Positions 7,255 through 17,026 of a stretch of DNA of 64,000 bases are shown one piece after another. The translations under genes were made by a program, and so were the position numbers. How positions within the stretch are numbered: position 1 is the stretch's first letter; every line of letters begins with the position of its first letter. The notes beneath the pieces were generated by a model, which saw nothing but the letters and a program-made list of their open reading frames with translations, did no database searches and had not been told where the DNA came from. The stretch is from an uncultured Planctomycetaceae bacterium (lineage in GTDB: Bacteria; Planctomycetota; Planctomycetia; Pirellulales; Thermoguttaceae). The stretch lies in the NCBI GenBank assembly GCA_946408825.1, contig CAMJTU010000011.1, positions 39,385-103,384 of the forward strand, given 5' to 3'.

Positions 7255-9777
7255 ATGGATAGAAGATCACGTATAACGTCTTTGTTTCTGACGTCTTGTT
7301 GTCTAACCGTTTTTTCGATGGTGACGCCATTGGATCTTAGTGTGAAAGCGCTAGCCGACGAATCTGAGCCGGTGGTCGTCGCCGCTACAATCAATTCTAA
7401 TGAAACGATTCGAAACATCGATGAAAAAATTTATTCCCACTTTCTTGAACACATTTACAACTCTTGTAATGGAGGGCTTTGGGGCGAATTGGTCTGGAAT
7501 CGTTCTTTAGAGGCCGGCAGCGAGTCAGGTTGGTCTTTTGAAGACGGGGTTCTTAAACAAGATACGACGGCGACAGATCGACGATTTCTCCTCGGCGCAG
7601 ACCTGCAGAACCAACAACCCTGGACTGATTACGACGTTAGGGTACTTGCCAAAAAAATATCAGGAAGCGAGGGATTCCTAATTCTTTTCCGCGCCGCGCC
7701 AGATATGTCAAGTTACTACTGGCTCAATCTTGGAGGATGGGGCAATCAATACGTTGCCATTGAAAAGCAAACGCCTAAATCCAATGGCCGCCACGTAATT
7801 GGCGGACAAAAACCGATTCCTCCAATCAAGGCTGGCGATATATACGATATTCGTGTTGTCGTGGTCGGACAAAACATCAAAGTCTTTCTTAATCAAGAAA
7901 TGATTCATGAAGTAGTCGACTTTGACGAGGACGCTCCAAAATCAGGTTGCGTCGGTGTTGGCACGTGGGGTACTAAGGCAGAATTCGGACATGTTCTTGT
8001 TCGGGATCTGCGCCGTCAAACACTTTTCAACTTAGCGGACGTTGAAAAAATAAACATGGACTCGCCAATTGACGTCAGATATTGGTCTGTGGAGGGAAAT
8101 GCCGAAACACGAAAGGGAGACGCGCTTAACAGCAATCGATATCTGCGATTCAAAGGCGAAGGTAGTCTCGTCCAAAAAGACTATGCCCTCAACAAAGGGG
8201 AAATCTACGACTACTCTTTTTGGACTAGGGGAACCGGCAAATCGTCTTTTTGTTTCAATGTGGGAGATAAAAATGTAACAGTAGAAACGTTCACGCCCGA
8301 CAGCGACGAATGGATCAAACTGTCCGGAACATTTTCCGTCCCAAGTTCAAGCGCTGAAGCGTCGATTCGCTTAAACTTCATGCCTGCAGAAAACGCGTTC
8401 TTAGACGTTGATCAGATTTCCGTTTTTCCTCGATCCTGGAAAGAAAACTATGACGGACTTCGTCCTGACCTCCTTCAGGCAATCAAAGATATTAAACCAG
8501 CGGTAATTCGTTGGCCTGGCGGGTGTTATGCGTCCGCCTATCGCTGGAAGTCAGGAATTGGTCCCCAAGACTACCGAGTCGCCTACCCTCTCGAATTATG
8601 GAACGACGTCGACGTCAATTCCTTTGGAATCGACGAATTCATGACGCTGTGTCGACATACCGGCGCCGAACCTCTTATGGTAGTCGACGTTGGAACCAAA
8701 CAGTGGGTCAATGCGGTTGGAACAGAAGAAGTTCGTTTAAACGACTGGCTACAAGAGGCTTGCGACTGGTTAGAATACTGCAACGGTTCTGAAACTTCAA
8801 AATGGGGCGCTGTACGTGCGCAAAACGGTCATCCTGAACCGTACAATGTGAAGTATTGGGAGATAGACAACGAAGTCGATCCTAAAACGACGTCTGCCGC
8901 GGAGTATGTTGAGATCGTTAATAAGCTCGTCCCTCGCATGAAGGCGATCGATCCCAATATCAAAATAATTGCTTGTGGCTCATTTACCGGCGATAAAATG
9001 AAATGGGATACTGACGTCGTCATGGGCGCAGGTAAAAACTTTGATTATCTCTCAATCCACCGTTACGACGATCCAAATGGGTTCGCGTTCAATCCGTGGG
9101 ATAATCAAAAGTTTTATGAGGCTCACCGCGCTATCGTCGCAAATTCTGACAATAAAGACATTAAACTCTTTAGTTCGGAATGGAACGCGCAATCCACAGA
9201 TTGGCGTACGGGTTTGCATGCCGGAGGTTATCTCAACTGTGTCGAACGCGTTGCGGATATTATGGAAATAGCAGCTCCAGCGCTTTTCTTGCGACATAAA
9301 TCCGCCACAGGTTGGGACAACGCGTTTGTCAACTTTGACAATGCACGATGGTATCCAGCTCCAAACTATGTCGTTATGAAATTATGGCGTGATTCATATG
9401 CCCCTTGTCTCCTGAACATGAAATCCGACGCCCCTGAATTATCTGGCGCAACTCCTGCGATTAACGCGGTTGCAACAAAGACGGAAGATGGAAAAACAAT
9501 CTATGTCAAAGCCGTCAACACTCTTCCTAAGGACGTCAGGTATCTTTTCAGTTTTGAAGATAATCTCGATCTAACCGACGCGACGGTTTCGGCGACCTGC
9601 ATCTCTCCAAAGATATCTGATAACGAAGAAACAAGCGCCAAACTCCGTAAACGCAATACGTTAGAAATTCCCGACGCCATTGCGCCATTCGAAGCGCCAG
9701 CAAAAATTGAAAACGCCGTCGTTAACGTTGACGCGCCGTCTTATTCAGCGATTGTCGTCAAAATCGAACTTAAATGA
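7255..9777 (+). CDS. Exported GH51-type alpha-L-arabinofuranosidase
   Basis: 840 residues with a signal peptide (FLTSCCLTVFSMV, cleavage near residue 35). The first catalytic-barrel strand appears at residues 45-85 (IDEKIYSHFLEHIYNSCNGGLWGELVWNRS in part), then about 330 residues of beta-sandwich (YDVRVLAKKI..., a LamG/CBM-like insertion and a CBM4_9-like domain), then the barrel resumes at PAVIRWPGGCYASAY. Catalytic glutamates are E540 (YWEIDNEVD, acid/base) and E642 (LFSSEWNAQ, nucleophile). A beta-sandwich C-terminal domain follows. Enzymes of this type release terminal arabinose from arabinan and arabinoxylan. It is the first of five exported sugar-active proteins on this strand. The ATG follows a weak GAGAGAAAG. 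Confidence 0.92.
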   Translation: MDRRSRITSLFLTSCCLTVFSMVTPLDLSVKALADESEPVVVAATINSNETIRNIDEKIYSHFLEHIYNSCNGGLWGELVWNRSLEAGSESGWSFEDGVLKQDTTATDRRFLLGADLQNQQPWTDYDVRVLAKKISGSEGFLILFRAAPDMSSYYWLNLGGWGNQYVAIEKQTPKSNGRHVIGGQKPIPPIKAGDIYDIRVVVVGQNIKVFLNQEMIHEVVDFDEDAPKSGCVGVGTWGTKAEFGHVLVRDLRRQTLFNLADVEKINMDSPIDVRYWSVEGNAETRKGDALNSNRYLRFKGEGSLVQKDYALNKGEIYDYSFWTRGTGKSSFCFNVGDKNVTVETFTPDSDEWIKLSGTFSVPSSSAEASIRLNFMPAENAFLDVDQISVFPRSWKENYDGLRPDLLQAIKDIKPAVIRWPGGCYASAYRWKSGIGPQDYRVAYPLELWNDVDVNSFGIDEFMTLCRHTGAEPLMVVDVGTKQWVNAVGTEEVRLNDWLQEACDWLEYCNGSETSKWGAVRAQNGHPEPYNVKYWEIDNEVDPKTTSAAEYVEIVNKLVPRMKAIDPNIKIIACGSFTGDKMKWDTDVVMGAGKNFDYLSIHRYDDPNGFAFNPWDNQKFYEAHRAIVANSDNKDIKLFSSEWNAQSTDWRTGLHAGGYLNCVERVADIMEIAAPALFLRHKSATGWDNAFVNFDNARWYPAPNYVVMKLWRDSYAPCLLNMKSDAPELSGATPAINAVATKTEDGKTIYVKAVNTLPKDVRYLFSFEDNLDLTDATVSATCISPKISDNEETSAKLRKRNTLEIPDAIAPFEAPAKIENAVVNVDAPSYSAIVVKIELK

Positions 9778-9914
9778 GGATTCAAGACCTGAACCTCAAC
9801 GCTAATTCATTGAACGACTTGAAAGATAATACTTGAGAACTGTCGTTCCAAAAACTCCAGTCGATTGTGAGCACGACGTCTGTCGAGTATATCTATCCTG
9901 TCGTTTGAAATTCT

Positions 9915-9961
9915 AGGAACGTTTTGTGTTCTATCAACAGAAGAAGACGCAAAACGTTCCT
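9915..9961 (+). terminator. Hairpin after the GH51 gene
   Basis: Bases 9915-9926 pair perfectly with 9950-9961, extended inward by a T-G, G-C and T-A pair to 15 bp (9915-9929/9947-9961). It lies 138 bases after the GH51 stop. There is no long T tract, so it may be a processing or stability element rather than a classic terminator. Confidence 0.5.
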
Positions 9962-10132
9962 TCATAGATTTAAGTTTTCGAATAGGTTAACTTAAATAAA
10001 CCAAACTGTGCTGAACGAAATCTTTTATTCGCCAAATCTTTTCACATGTTGCATTCGAGATTACATGTAGTTAAAATCGGGCGTGGCGTGTTGTTCCACG
10101 CAAAATCTGGAAGAGTTTACTCTATAAGTAAA

Positions 10133-10137
10133 AGGAG
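10133..10137 (+). promoter_or_regulatory. Ribosome-binding site that sets the start of the SMP-30-like gene
   Basis: AGGAG is seven bases before the TTG at 10145. It decides for this TTG rather than the ATG at 10046, because the resulting protein begins directly with a textbook signal peptide. Confidence 0.7.
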
Positions 10138-10144
10138 CTTTTCG

Positions 10145-11512
10145 TTGAAAAATTTATTTGCCGCATTTTTAGTTCTCTCTTGTTGCTTCTGCGCGACAGC
10201 GGTCGCTCAAGAGCGTGGTCAGGGCGCAACTAGGATGGAACGTCCTAACGTCAAGCCAACCCTTTTCGCCAACCTCGGCGATGAAAACTATACGCCGGAT
10301 GGTATGGCTGTTCACACTCAAACTGGCGCGCTTTATCTTAACGTGCCAAACTTTGGACTTACCGACGATTCCAATAAGAAGATTAACTCCGCGCAGGGAG
10401 GTTATCTCTATGAAGTCGGCAAGGATGGCAAACTTACAAAAATTTTGGAATACCCCGTGCTCGAACGTACAGGGCAAGCTGGTCCTATGGGTATTGCCAA
10501 TGGTCCTGACGGCAACCTTTATGTCTGTGACAACCAGTATTTCCACGACAAAGACTATTGTTCTCGCATTTTGCGCGTAGTTTGTGAAAACGGCAAGCCG
10601 ACGGGCGAAGTGCAGGTCGTTATTGAAGGACTGAAACTTGCTAATGGAATGGCTTGGTTCGGCGATAAGATGTTCTTCACAGATTCGTGCTTCGACATTG
10701 ACTCAGACGAGGCGGCGGGTATCTTGGGATCTGGCGGCGTTTTCATGTTCACTCTCGACGAAATGAAGGACGCTGGGACCGATGGAAACGCCCCTATTAA
10801 AATCAAGGCAGGTCCTGACGACAGCCATTGCGTTGCATATCAGAAGGTCGTCAAATTAGGAAGGGGCGACAATACGGGTCCTGACGGAATCTGCGTCGAC
10901 AAAGATGGAAACGTTTGGTTCGGTCTCTTTGGCAATGGTTTTATCTTCTGTTTGCGTCCCGACGCCAACGGCGAGTATAAAAAAGAAAATGTCGAAAACG
11001 TGTTTGACGCCCTTAACCAACCCGGCGTGCAACGTGGACCTTATCAGGGACTCAAACTCGAATGCTGCGACGGAATTTGCTACAATGAAAAACTGAACCG
11101 CATTTTCATCGACGATTCTGTTAATAATGCAATCTGGATGTTTAAACCCTGCGCTAAGGGCGAGACAATCCGACCGACTATCCTCTGGAAAAATGACGAT
11201 TCAGACGGAATGGACGGTCTTCTTGACCAACCTTGCGAAGCAATTGTTTTCGACGGTAAACTCCTTATTGTGTGCTTTGACTGGCCGTTCCCTGGCATGG
11301 TCAACGGAAAGGTCGATCCTCCAGGAACGATCTGCGCGATTGATTTTGCCGAGATCGAAAAGCTAGTCCAGCGTCAAGAACAGTTCCAGGGTCAACGTGG
11401 AAACGCCCCTCGCGCCAACGGGGATCGTTCTCGTGGAGGACGTGTCAACGGCAATCGTAATCAAGAAAATGGACGTCGTCGTGCTGGTCGCCAGCAAAAC
11501 GAAAATAGATAA
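10145..11512 (+). CDS. Exported SMP-30/gluconolactonase-like beta-propeller protein
   Basis: 455 residues from a TTG start with a strong ribosome-binding site. The signal peptide (KNLFAAFLVLSCCFCATAVAQ) is followed by propeller-blade repeats with the pattern x-PDG-x: NYTPDGMAVH, GIANGPDGNLYVCDN, TGPDGICVDKDGNVWFG, ECCDGICYNEKLNRIFIDDS. These resemble SMP-30/gluconolactonase/LRE-like domains, which in characterised members hydrolyse sugar lactones using a divalent metal. The last 55 residues are Arg/Asn/Gly-rich (RANGDRSRGGRVNGNRN) and probably disordered. The gene sits between the GH51 and GH106-like genes and ends at a strong hairpin. A role in sugar-lactone handling is inference from fold and context. 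Confidence 0.75.
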   Translation: MKNLFAAFLVLSCCFCATAVAQERGQGATRMERPNVKPTLFANLGDENYTPDGMAVHTQTGALYLNVPNFGLTDDSNKKINSAQGGYLYEVGKDGKLTKILEYPVLERTGQAGPMGIANGPDGNLYVCDNQYFHDKDYCSRILRVVCENGKPTGEVQVVIEGLKLANGMAWFGDKMFFTDSCFDIDSDEAAGILGSGGVFMFTLDEMKDAGTDGNAPIKIKAGPDDSHCVAYQKVVKLGRGDNTGPDGICVDKDGNVWFGLFGNGFIFCLRPDANGEYKKENVENVFDALNQPGVQRGPYQGLKLECCDGICYNEKLNRIFIDDSVNNAIWMFKPCAKGETIRPTILWKNDDSDGMDGLLDQPCEAIVFDGKLLIVCFDWPFPGMVNGKVDPPGTICAIDFAEIEKLVQRQEQFQGQRGNAPRANGDRSRGGRVNGNRNQENGRRRAGRQQNENR

Positions 11513-11589
11513 CGTCAAACGTTAAGTTTCAACGATTACCTTTCCACACGTCGTTGAAGCCTTTTTAATGAAAGAATGAAATAATATGA

Positions 11590-11621
11590 GCGCGAGATAG
11601 ATGACGTCGTCTATCTCGCGC
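11590..11621 (+). terminator. Perfect 12-bp hairpin between the SMP-30-like and GH106-like genes
   Basis: GCGCGAGATAGA (11590-11601) pairs with 11610-11621 around the 8-base loop TGACGTCG; CCTTCTT follows. It lies 78 bases after the SMP-30-like stop and separates the two transcription units. Confidence 0.7.
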
Positions 11622-11684
11622 CCTTCTTAAGTTCACTTGTCTAGGCGCGCCAAATCGAGATCATTTGCACAAAAAGGATCTGGG

Positions 11685-14600
11685 ATGTTTTTCTTATCTG
11701 CTGTTCGTTCGTTTACCCGTAAATTCCTCTCCCTTCTGCTTTTATCTTTCTTTTTTTTCTTTTCGTCGGGTTCGTCCGCTAACTGCTATGAGAAAAAGAT
11801 TGACGTCGACACGTCGCCTATTGTAAATCTCTCGTCAAACTATCTTCCGACCGATTCTAGACTTAATCTTGTTGAAGACGTCACGCTTGACGAGATTAAG
11901 AAAAACTTCGGCGCTCCTGGAGTCGATTACTCAACGGGTCCGCTCTGGGTTTGGAACGATCTTCTCACTGAGGATCAGATTCGTTCAACTCTTGCCGACC
12001 TCAACGCGCAACACGTCAACCAGCCCTTTGTCCATCCACGTCCCGGACTTGCGACTCCATACCTCTCCGACGAATGGTTCAATCTTTGGGACGTCGCGCT
12101 TGATGAGGCTGAAAAAAGGGGAATGAAAATTTGGATTTACGATGAGAACTCTTACCCCTCCGGATTCGCGGGCGGATACGTTCCAGACGCGTTTCCTGAA
12201 TCTCAGGGATCGGGTATCGACATTCTGTTTTACGATGAGCTAACAGATCAAAGCGGTCGTTGGGTCGCAGGCGACTCAATCATTTACATCGTAGAGCAAC
12301 TCGCCGATAAGACCCTAAACAGAACTCAAGAAATTCTCAAGGCTAGGGAGTCGGGGAAGCCACTCCCTACTAAGACAACGCCCAATTCACGTTGGATTGT
12401 CGTCAAAAAACGACTCGCGGGGCCGTCCCAATGGTACGGTGGTAAAACTTATGTCAACTTGATGACGTCTGGCGTTCTTGAAAAGTTCATCGGCGTCACC
12501 CATGAGGCTTACCGCACAAGGTATGGCGACAAATTCGGAAGTATTATTCCTGGGTCCTTTACAGACGAACCTCAGGTCGCCTCAGCAGGAACATTTTCAT
12601 GGACCGACGATTTCGTCGATGAATTTGAGAAACGCAACGGTTACGATATAATCCTTCAACTCGGTTCACTTGTCGACCACGTTGGCGAATGGAAAAAAGT
12701 TCGTTACGATTACTACAAGACTGTTCTCCAATTGTTCATCGACCGTTGGCACAAGCCTTATGCCGAGTACTGTGAAAAGGTTGGCCTTCAATATACGGGT
12801 CATGATTGGGAGCACGAGTGGCCTAACGCCCATCATGTCCCAGACAACATGGCGACGGCATTCTGGCGTCAACGTCCTGCTATCGACCTCTTAATGAATC
12901 AATTTTCTCGCGGTATGCACTCTCAGTTTGGCAATGTTCGAGCTGTTCGAGAATTGAGTTCAGTAGTTCACCAAGCAGGGCGTTGCCGATCGCTTTGTGA
13001 AACCTATGGCGCTGGCGGCTATGATATTCGTTTTGCTGATCTAAAGCGTCTTGGCGATTGGTCGTATGCTTTGGGCGTCAACACAATGGACGAACATCTT
13101 TCCTATATCTCGATTCGAGGAGCACGAAAGCACGACCATCCTCAGACTTTCTCATACCATTCGTCATGGTTTGAACAATACTCCAAGTTAGAAGATTATT
13201 GGACGCGACTATCTTATTTGCTTTCTCGAGGTCGTCTAACGACGGAACGATTCCTGTTAATTGAACCAACAACGACCGAATGGCTTTATCAGGCAGGCAG
13301 TAACAACGATCCCGTTCTAAAGGATCAAATCGGAAACCAATTCACAAAATTGTTGAACAAGCTTGAAGAAGAGCAGATTGATTATGATCTTGGTTGTGAA
13401 GATATTATTGCTCGCGTAGGAACTGTCAATCAAGACGAATTCTGTGTTGGCGAGGCTCGTTATAAAACGGTGGTTCTTCCTCCAAACCTAGAGAATCTCG
13501 ACGAAGTCACTGTCAGACTCCTCGAAACCTTCATAAAAAACGGTGGAACTCTCATCTCTCTGGACGCAAACTTTTCGCTTGTGAGCGGACAATCGATCGA
13601 GTCCTTAAGCGGTTCGCAGAAGGAATTGTTTGAGATATGTAGATCCGTTCAAAACGCCAAAGTTTATTCCGTCGACGAATTGATCAAAGAATCTAGAGAA
13701 ACACAACCTTTTGTTTTTCTTCCTTCTACAAACGCTGAAAATGTTTTTCACATTGCTCGTGAAACAAACGACCTCTTAATACTCTTTGTCTGCAACATAG
13801 ACATGGAAAACAACGCGACGGGACGTTTTGTTCTAGACGAGACGTTGAAAGATTCAAACGTCGAAGCGTTTGATCCTGCGACCGGCTGCCTTGCGCCATA
13901 TTTAAAATCTGATTTTGTCCTTGAACCGTGTGAATCTTTGACGCTTGTCGTCTCCAAATCAAACGGCCAACGTGCAAAAGCGCCTCAACCCACAGATACT
14001 GTGACGCTAACGTCTCAAAAATTAATCTCGCAGGACGCGCTCTCCTCTATTGAAGCGCTTGACGACAATGTGTTGGTTCTTGACTATATGTCCCTTAAAT
14101 TTCAAGATGAAACAACAACTTCAGAAGACTACTTTTACCGCGTAAACGGAAAATTCTGGCAAAAAATGGGTTATCCTATGTCGCCGTGGGATAACGGCGT
14201 CCAGTTTAAGGATGAACTCATTACTAAAAAATTTGACAACGTGCCGGGATTCGAATTGACATATCGATTTAATAAATCTGAGGATATTGTTGACGATCTC
14301 CGTTTTGTCGTCGAAAATCCAAGTCTCTTCGACGAAGTCTATTGCAACGATCAAAAGGTCGAACAAATCCCAGGAGTATGGAAATTTGACCGAGGGTTTG
14401 GCGTCTTCGATATTGCAAAGGCAGCAAAGGCAGGAATGAATGAAATCCGACTGATTGTTTCAAAACCTACTGTCTTTTGCGAGATAATGCCGGCTTGGAT
14501 CATCGGATCCTTTTCACTTGATTCTGACGCGACGGGATTCAGAATCGTCGCAGAACGAGAACTCGTCCTGAGTAAATCAACTTCGAACGATTTGACGTCT

Positions 14601-15569
14601 CAAAGAGCGTCGTCAGAATTGGAAAATGTCAGTTGGCTTTCGTCAGGGGTTGGCTTCTCCGATAAAGACGACCGTGCGCCCACTCTCTTTTTCGTATTTG
14701 ACCAGTCATTGGAGCTTGAAGCGCTCCGTGTTTGGAACTACTGCGAAGCCAACCTCTCCAAACGAGGAATCAAAGACGTTGATCTTATCGTCTTAGATGA
14801 AAACAGCAAACAAATCGGCCCTTCCTTCACTTGTCAATTTAAACAAGGCGACGGTCTTTCGCAAATTGTCGAACTTCCTAAATTACAAGTCCATCCTAGG
14901 TGGAGCCTTGTCTTTAAGATCAAATCAAACTGGAATGGCGTTTCATACCCGCTTCCCAACGACTACGTCGGATCGACGTCGCCCAATTCCGATTCAGGAT
15001 TTGTTGGATTAGCAGAAGTTCAATTCCTCTCAAAAAACGAAAAGGGACAACTCGTCAAACTCGAAAAAGAACCCAAAGTTTCTGCTTCCAGTGAACTCGT
15101 CTTCCGTTCGCACAACAGACAGGCCAGATTTATAACAGACGGATCTGGACTCTATGTTCAGGATAACGGCTGGGCGTCTCAGGGCCGTCCTTTTTACGCA
15201 GATAAAGTTGACTATAACTTTACGCTTCCTCTCTCAGGACTTTCTCCTGAACGCCCAATAAAATTTAAACTATCCAAGTGGCGTGGCGCTGTCGCGGCAA
15301 TTCTGATCAACGGAAAACAAATTGGCGCAATCGGTTGGAAAGGCGACTCTGTCGATCTTACCGATTCGATTCGCGTGGCAAAGTCCCGAAACAATGATAC
15401 GTTATCGCTGACAATTCGCGTCTACGGAACGCCTAAGAATCTATTCGGACCACACCATGCTGGAAGGCTCCGAGGCTCCGCATGGCCCGGAAGCTTCCAT
15501 TCCGCCCCTCAAAAACAACCGTCTGGCTCAGAGTATGACGTTATTGAATACGGACTCTTTTCCGAATGA
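11685..15569 (+). CDS. Exported GH106-like alpha-L-rhamnosidase
   Basis: 1294 residues from the ATG at 11685, which has AAAGGA seven bases upstream; the TTG at 11637 is in frame but would put 16 basic residues before the signal peptide. The signal (FLSLLLLSFFFFFSSGSS) is followed by the GH106 catalytic region: GPLWVWNDLLTEDQI, FVHPRPGLATPYLS, WIYDENSYPSGFAGG, GSFTDEPQV, and YTGHDWEHEW. A jelly-roll sugar-binding domain like that of family 2 glycosidases lies around residues 860-960, then a discoidin-like (F5/8 type C) region, then a last beta-sandwich. Characterised GH106 enzymes cut alpha-L-rhamnose from rhamnogalacturonans. The CE7 esterase gene follows after 47 bases, probably cotranscribed. 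Confidence 0.8.
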   Translation: MFFLSAVRSFTRKFLSLLLLSFFFFFSSGSSANCYEKKIDVDTSPIVNLSSNYLPTDSRLNLVEDVTLDEIKKNFGAPGVDYSTGPLWVWNDLLTEDQIRSTLADLNAQHVNQPFVHPRPGLATPYLSDEWFNLWDVALDEAEKRGMKIWIYDENSYPSGFAGGYVPDAFPESQGSGIDILFYDELTDQSGRWVAGDSIIYIVEQLADKTLNRTQEILKARESGKPLPTKTTPNSRWIVVKKRLAGPSQWYGGKTYVNLMTSGVLEKFIGVTHEAYRTRYGDKFGSIIPGSFTDEPQVASAGTFSWTDDFVDEFEKRNGYDIILQLGSLVDHVGEWKKVRYDYYKTVLQLFIDRWHKPYAEYCEKVGLQYTGHDWEHEWPNAHHVPDNMATAFWRQRPAIDLLMNQFSRGMHSQFGNVRAVRELSSVVHQAGRCRSLCETYGAGGYDIRFADLKRLGDWSYALGVNTMDEHLSYISIRGARKHDHPQTFSYHSSWFEQYSKLEDYWTRLSYLLSRGRLTTERFLLIEPTTTEWLYQAGSNNDPVLKDQIGNQFTKLLNKLEEEQIDYDLGCEDIIARVGTVNQDEFCVGEARYKTVVLPPNLENLDEVTVRLLETFIKNGGTLISLDANFSLVSGQSIESLSGSQKELFEICRSVQNAKVYSVDELIKESRETQPFVFLPSTNAENVFHIARETNDLLILFVCNIDMENNATGRFVLDETLKDSNVEAFDPATGCLAPYLKSDFVLEPCESLTLVVSKSNGQRAKAPQPTDTVTLTSQKLISQDALSSIEALDDNVLVLDYMSLKFQDETTTSEDYFYRVNGKFWQKMGYPMSPWDNGVQFKDELITKKFDNVPGFELTYRFNKSEDIVDDLRFVVENPSLFDEVYCNDQKVEQIPGVWKFDRGFGVFDIAKAAKAGMNEIRLIVSKPTVFCEIMPAWIIGSFSLDSDATGFRIVAERELVLSKSTSNDLTSQRASSELENVSWLSSGVGFSDKDDRAPTLFFVFDQSLELEALRVWNYCEANLSKRGIKDVDLIVLDENSKQIGPSFTCQFKQGDGLSQIVELPKLQVHPRWSLVFKIKSNWNGVSYPLPNDYVGSTSPNSDSGFVGLAEVQFLSKNEKGQLVKLEKEPKVSASSELVFRSHNRQARFITDGSGLYVQDNGWASQGRPFYADKVDYNFTLPLSGLSPERPIKFKLSKWRGAVAAILINGKQIGAIGWKGDSVDLTDSIRVAKSRNNDTLSLTIRVYGTPKNLFGPHHAGRLRGSAWPGSFHSAPQKQPSGSEYDVIEYGLFSE

Positions 15570-15616
15570 AGAGTTGTTTCTTTCCGTTAGAGCTTTAACT
15601 CTTTGGGGAGTTATTA

Positions 15617-16882
15617 ATGAAAAAGAGTACAATCTCCTTGTTTGTTTTATTCTTTTTGGCGACCTCATTCGCTCTTGCCGGCGAGATTTCTTTTATCGGC
15701 AAGACAGACAAAAATCCACTCGCGTACCAGCCCGGCGAAGAAATTGTTTTTACGATCCAGTGCCTTGAGGATGGAAAACCTGTAGACGGTCAAAAGATTT
15801 CATGGAAGCGCACCGGCGACGACGGCAAAACCGAAAGTGGCGAAGCTATCTCAGACGCTGCCCATCCATTGACAATCAAGACTTCAATTGGAGTGGCGGG
15901 GTTTGTCCGAATCCAAGTCTTCCCTTGCGATGCAAATGGCGACAGGATTGGGGGCGAACATGATGAATCGCATCAATTTAACGGAGGCGCTGGAGTTCTT
16001 CTTGACCAAATTAAAGGCTTCCCAGAGCCAGAAGACTTCGACGCTTTTTGGGATCGGCAGAAAGGAATACTCGCAAGAGTTCCAATCAAAGCTTGGCTCA
16101 AACCGCTCGACTCGCCGGAATCTGACGTTGTCGGCTATGAAGTCCTCGTCGACAATTCTAGTCTGGCGCCCGTTTCAGGTTACCTCTTTATGCCGAAAAA
16201 CGCCAGTGAAAAGTCTCTTCCCGCTGAAGTTGCCTTTCAGGGATACTCGGTCGCTTCTGCTTATTCTGATTTCACGAGTGGAAAAGACAAGATTTTCTTT
16301 ATTGTCAACTGTCATGGTATTCTGAACGGTCAACCCAAAGAATATTATGATACGATGTCGCAAACGTTTCTTAAACAATACGGATTCTCCCCAGAACAGA
16401 ATAATAGTCCGGACTCTTGCTATTGGTGTGGCATGATGATGCGAGCTCTTCGTGCCGTCCAATATGTAAAAACACTACACGAATGGAATGGGACAGATTT
16501 GACAGTGAGCGGCGGTAGTCAGGGGGGTATGCAATGCTTAACGGTCGCCGGTCTCGATTCCGACATTACTGAAGTTCACGCTAATGTTCCGTGGTTTTGC
16601 GACGTGTCTGGCGCCGAAAATAATGGACGTTTAGACAGTTGGTTCATGCCCAGTTGGGTTGAAGGACTTGGTTATTTCGACACGACTAACCATGCCAAAA
16701 GAATCCGTGGTAAAGTTAAAATTTATGCGGGTCTTGGTGACTATGTTTGTCCGCCGTCCGGAGAAATTGTTCTTTATAACTCGATTAAGAGCCCTGTAAC
16801 GCTCAGTTTTCGTCAGGGGCGTACCCATGGATACGAAATGAAAGACGGAGAGCTTTTCACCCTTGAAAAAAATGCTCAATAG
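15617..16882 (+). CDS. Exported CE7-family acetyl(xylan) esterase / cephalosporin C deacetylase homologue
   Basis: 421 residues. Signal peptide KKSTISLFVLFFLATSFALA, then an Ig-like beta domain to about residue 125 and the AXE1 alpha/beta-hydrolase domain starting at GFPEPEDFDAFWD. The catalytic triad is visible: S301 in SGGSQGGMQ, D375 in GLGDYVCPP and H404 in GRTHGYE, all in the positions expected for CE7 enzymes, which remove acetyl groups from xylo- and other oligosaccharides. GGGGAG lies 7 bases before the ATG. The gene follows the GH106-like gene by 47 bases, which supports a joint role in removing substituents from plant polysaccharide. Confidence 0.87.
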   Translation: MKKSTISLFVLFFLATSFALAGEISFIGKTDKNPLAYQPGEEIVFTIQCLEDGKPVDGQKISWKRTGDDGKTESGEAISDAAHPLTIKTSIGVAGFVRIQVFPCDANGDRIGGEHDESHQFNGGAGVLLDQIKGFPEPEDFDAFWDRQKGILARVPIKAWLKPLDSPESDVVGYEVLVDNSSLAPVSGYLFMPKNASEKSLPAEVAFQGYSVASAYSDFTSGKDKIFFIVNCHGILNGQPKEYYDTMSQTFLKQYGFSPEQNNSPDSCYWCGMMMRALRAVQYVKTLHEWNGTDLTVSGGSQGGMQCLTVAGLDSDITEVHANVPWFCDVSGAENNGRLDSWFMPSWVEGLGYFDTTNHAKRIRGKVKIYAGLGDYVCPPSGEIVLYNSIKSPVTLSFRQGRTHGYEMKDGELFTLEKNAQ

Positions 16883-16922
16883 CGTTTCGTTCTCGTGGTT
16901 TAATATATAGGACGCTTAAAAC

Positions 16923-16951
16923 TTGACGCCGTATTCGGTGGAGTCTATAAT
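16923..16951 (+). promoter_or_regulatory. Near-consensus sigma-70 promoter of the isomerase-like gene
   Basis: TTGACG (16923-16928) and TATAAT (16946-16951) are 17 bases apart, differing from the full consensus at one position. The pair is 75 bases upstream of the start at 17027. This is the best promoter in the window. Confidence 0.75.
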
Positions 16952-17026
16952 TCCGTAGAGTTCGGCGGTCTCAATAACAGCCGATTTCTCAAGTGACGTC
17001 TTATGTCCGCATTCAAGGAAAATTCA

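Larger units (their letters stand above)
9778..10144. other. Intergenic region with GH51 terminator hairpin
   Basis: 367 bases without a supported gene. It contains the hairpin at 9915-9961 (separate entry) and the ribosome-binding site of the next gene. The frame open from an ATG at 10046 joins the next gene, but its first 33 residues are basic and not signal-like, so I place that start at 10145. Confidence 0.55.
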
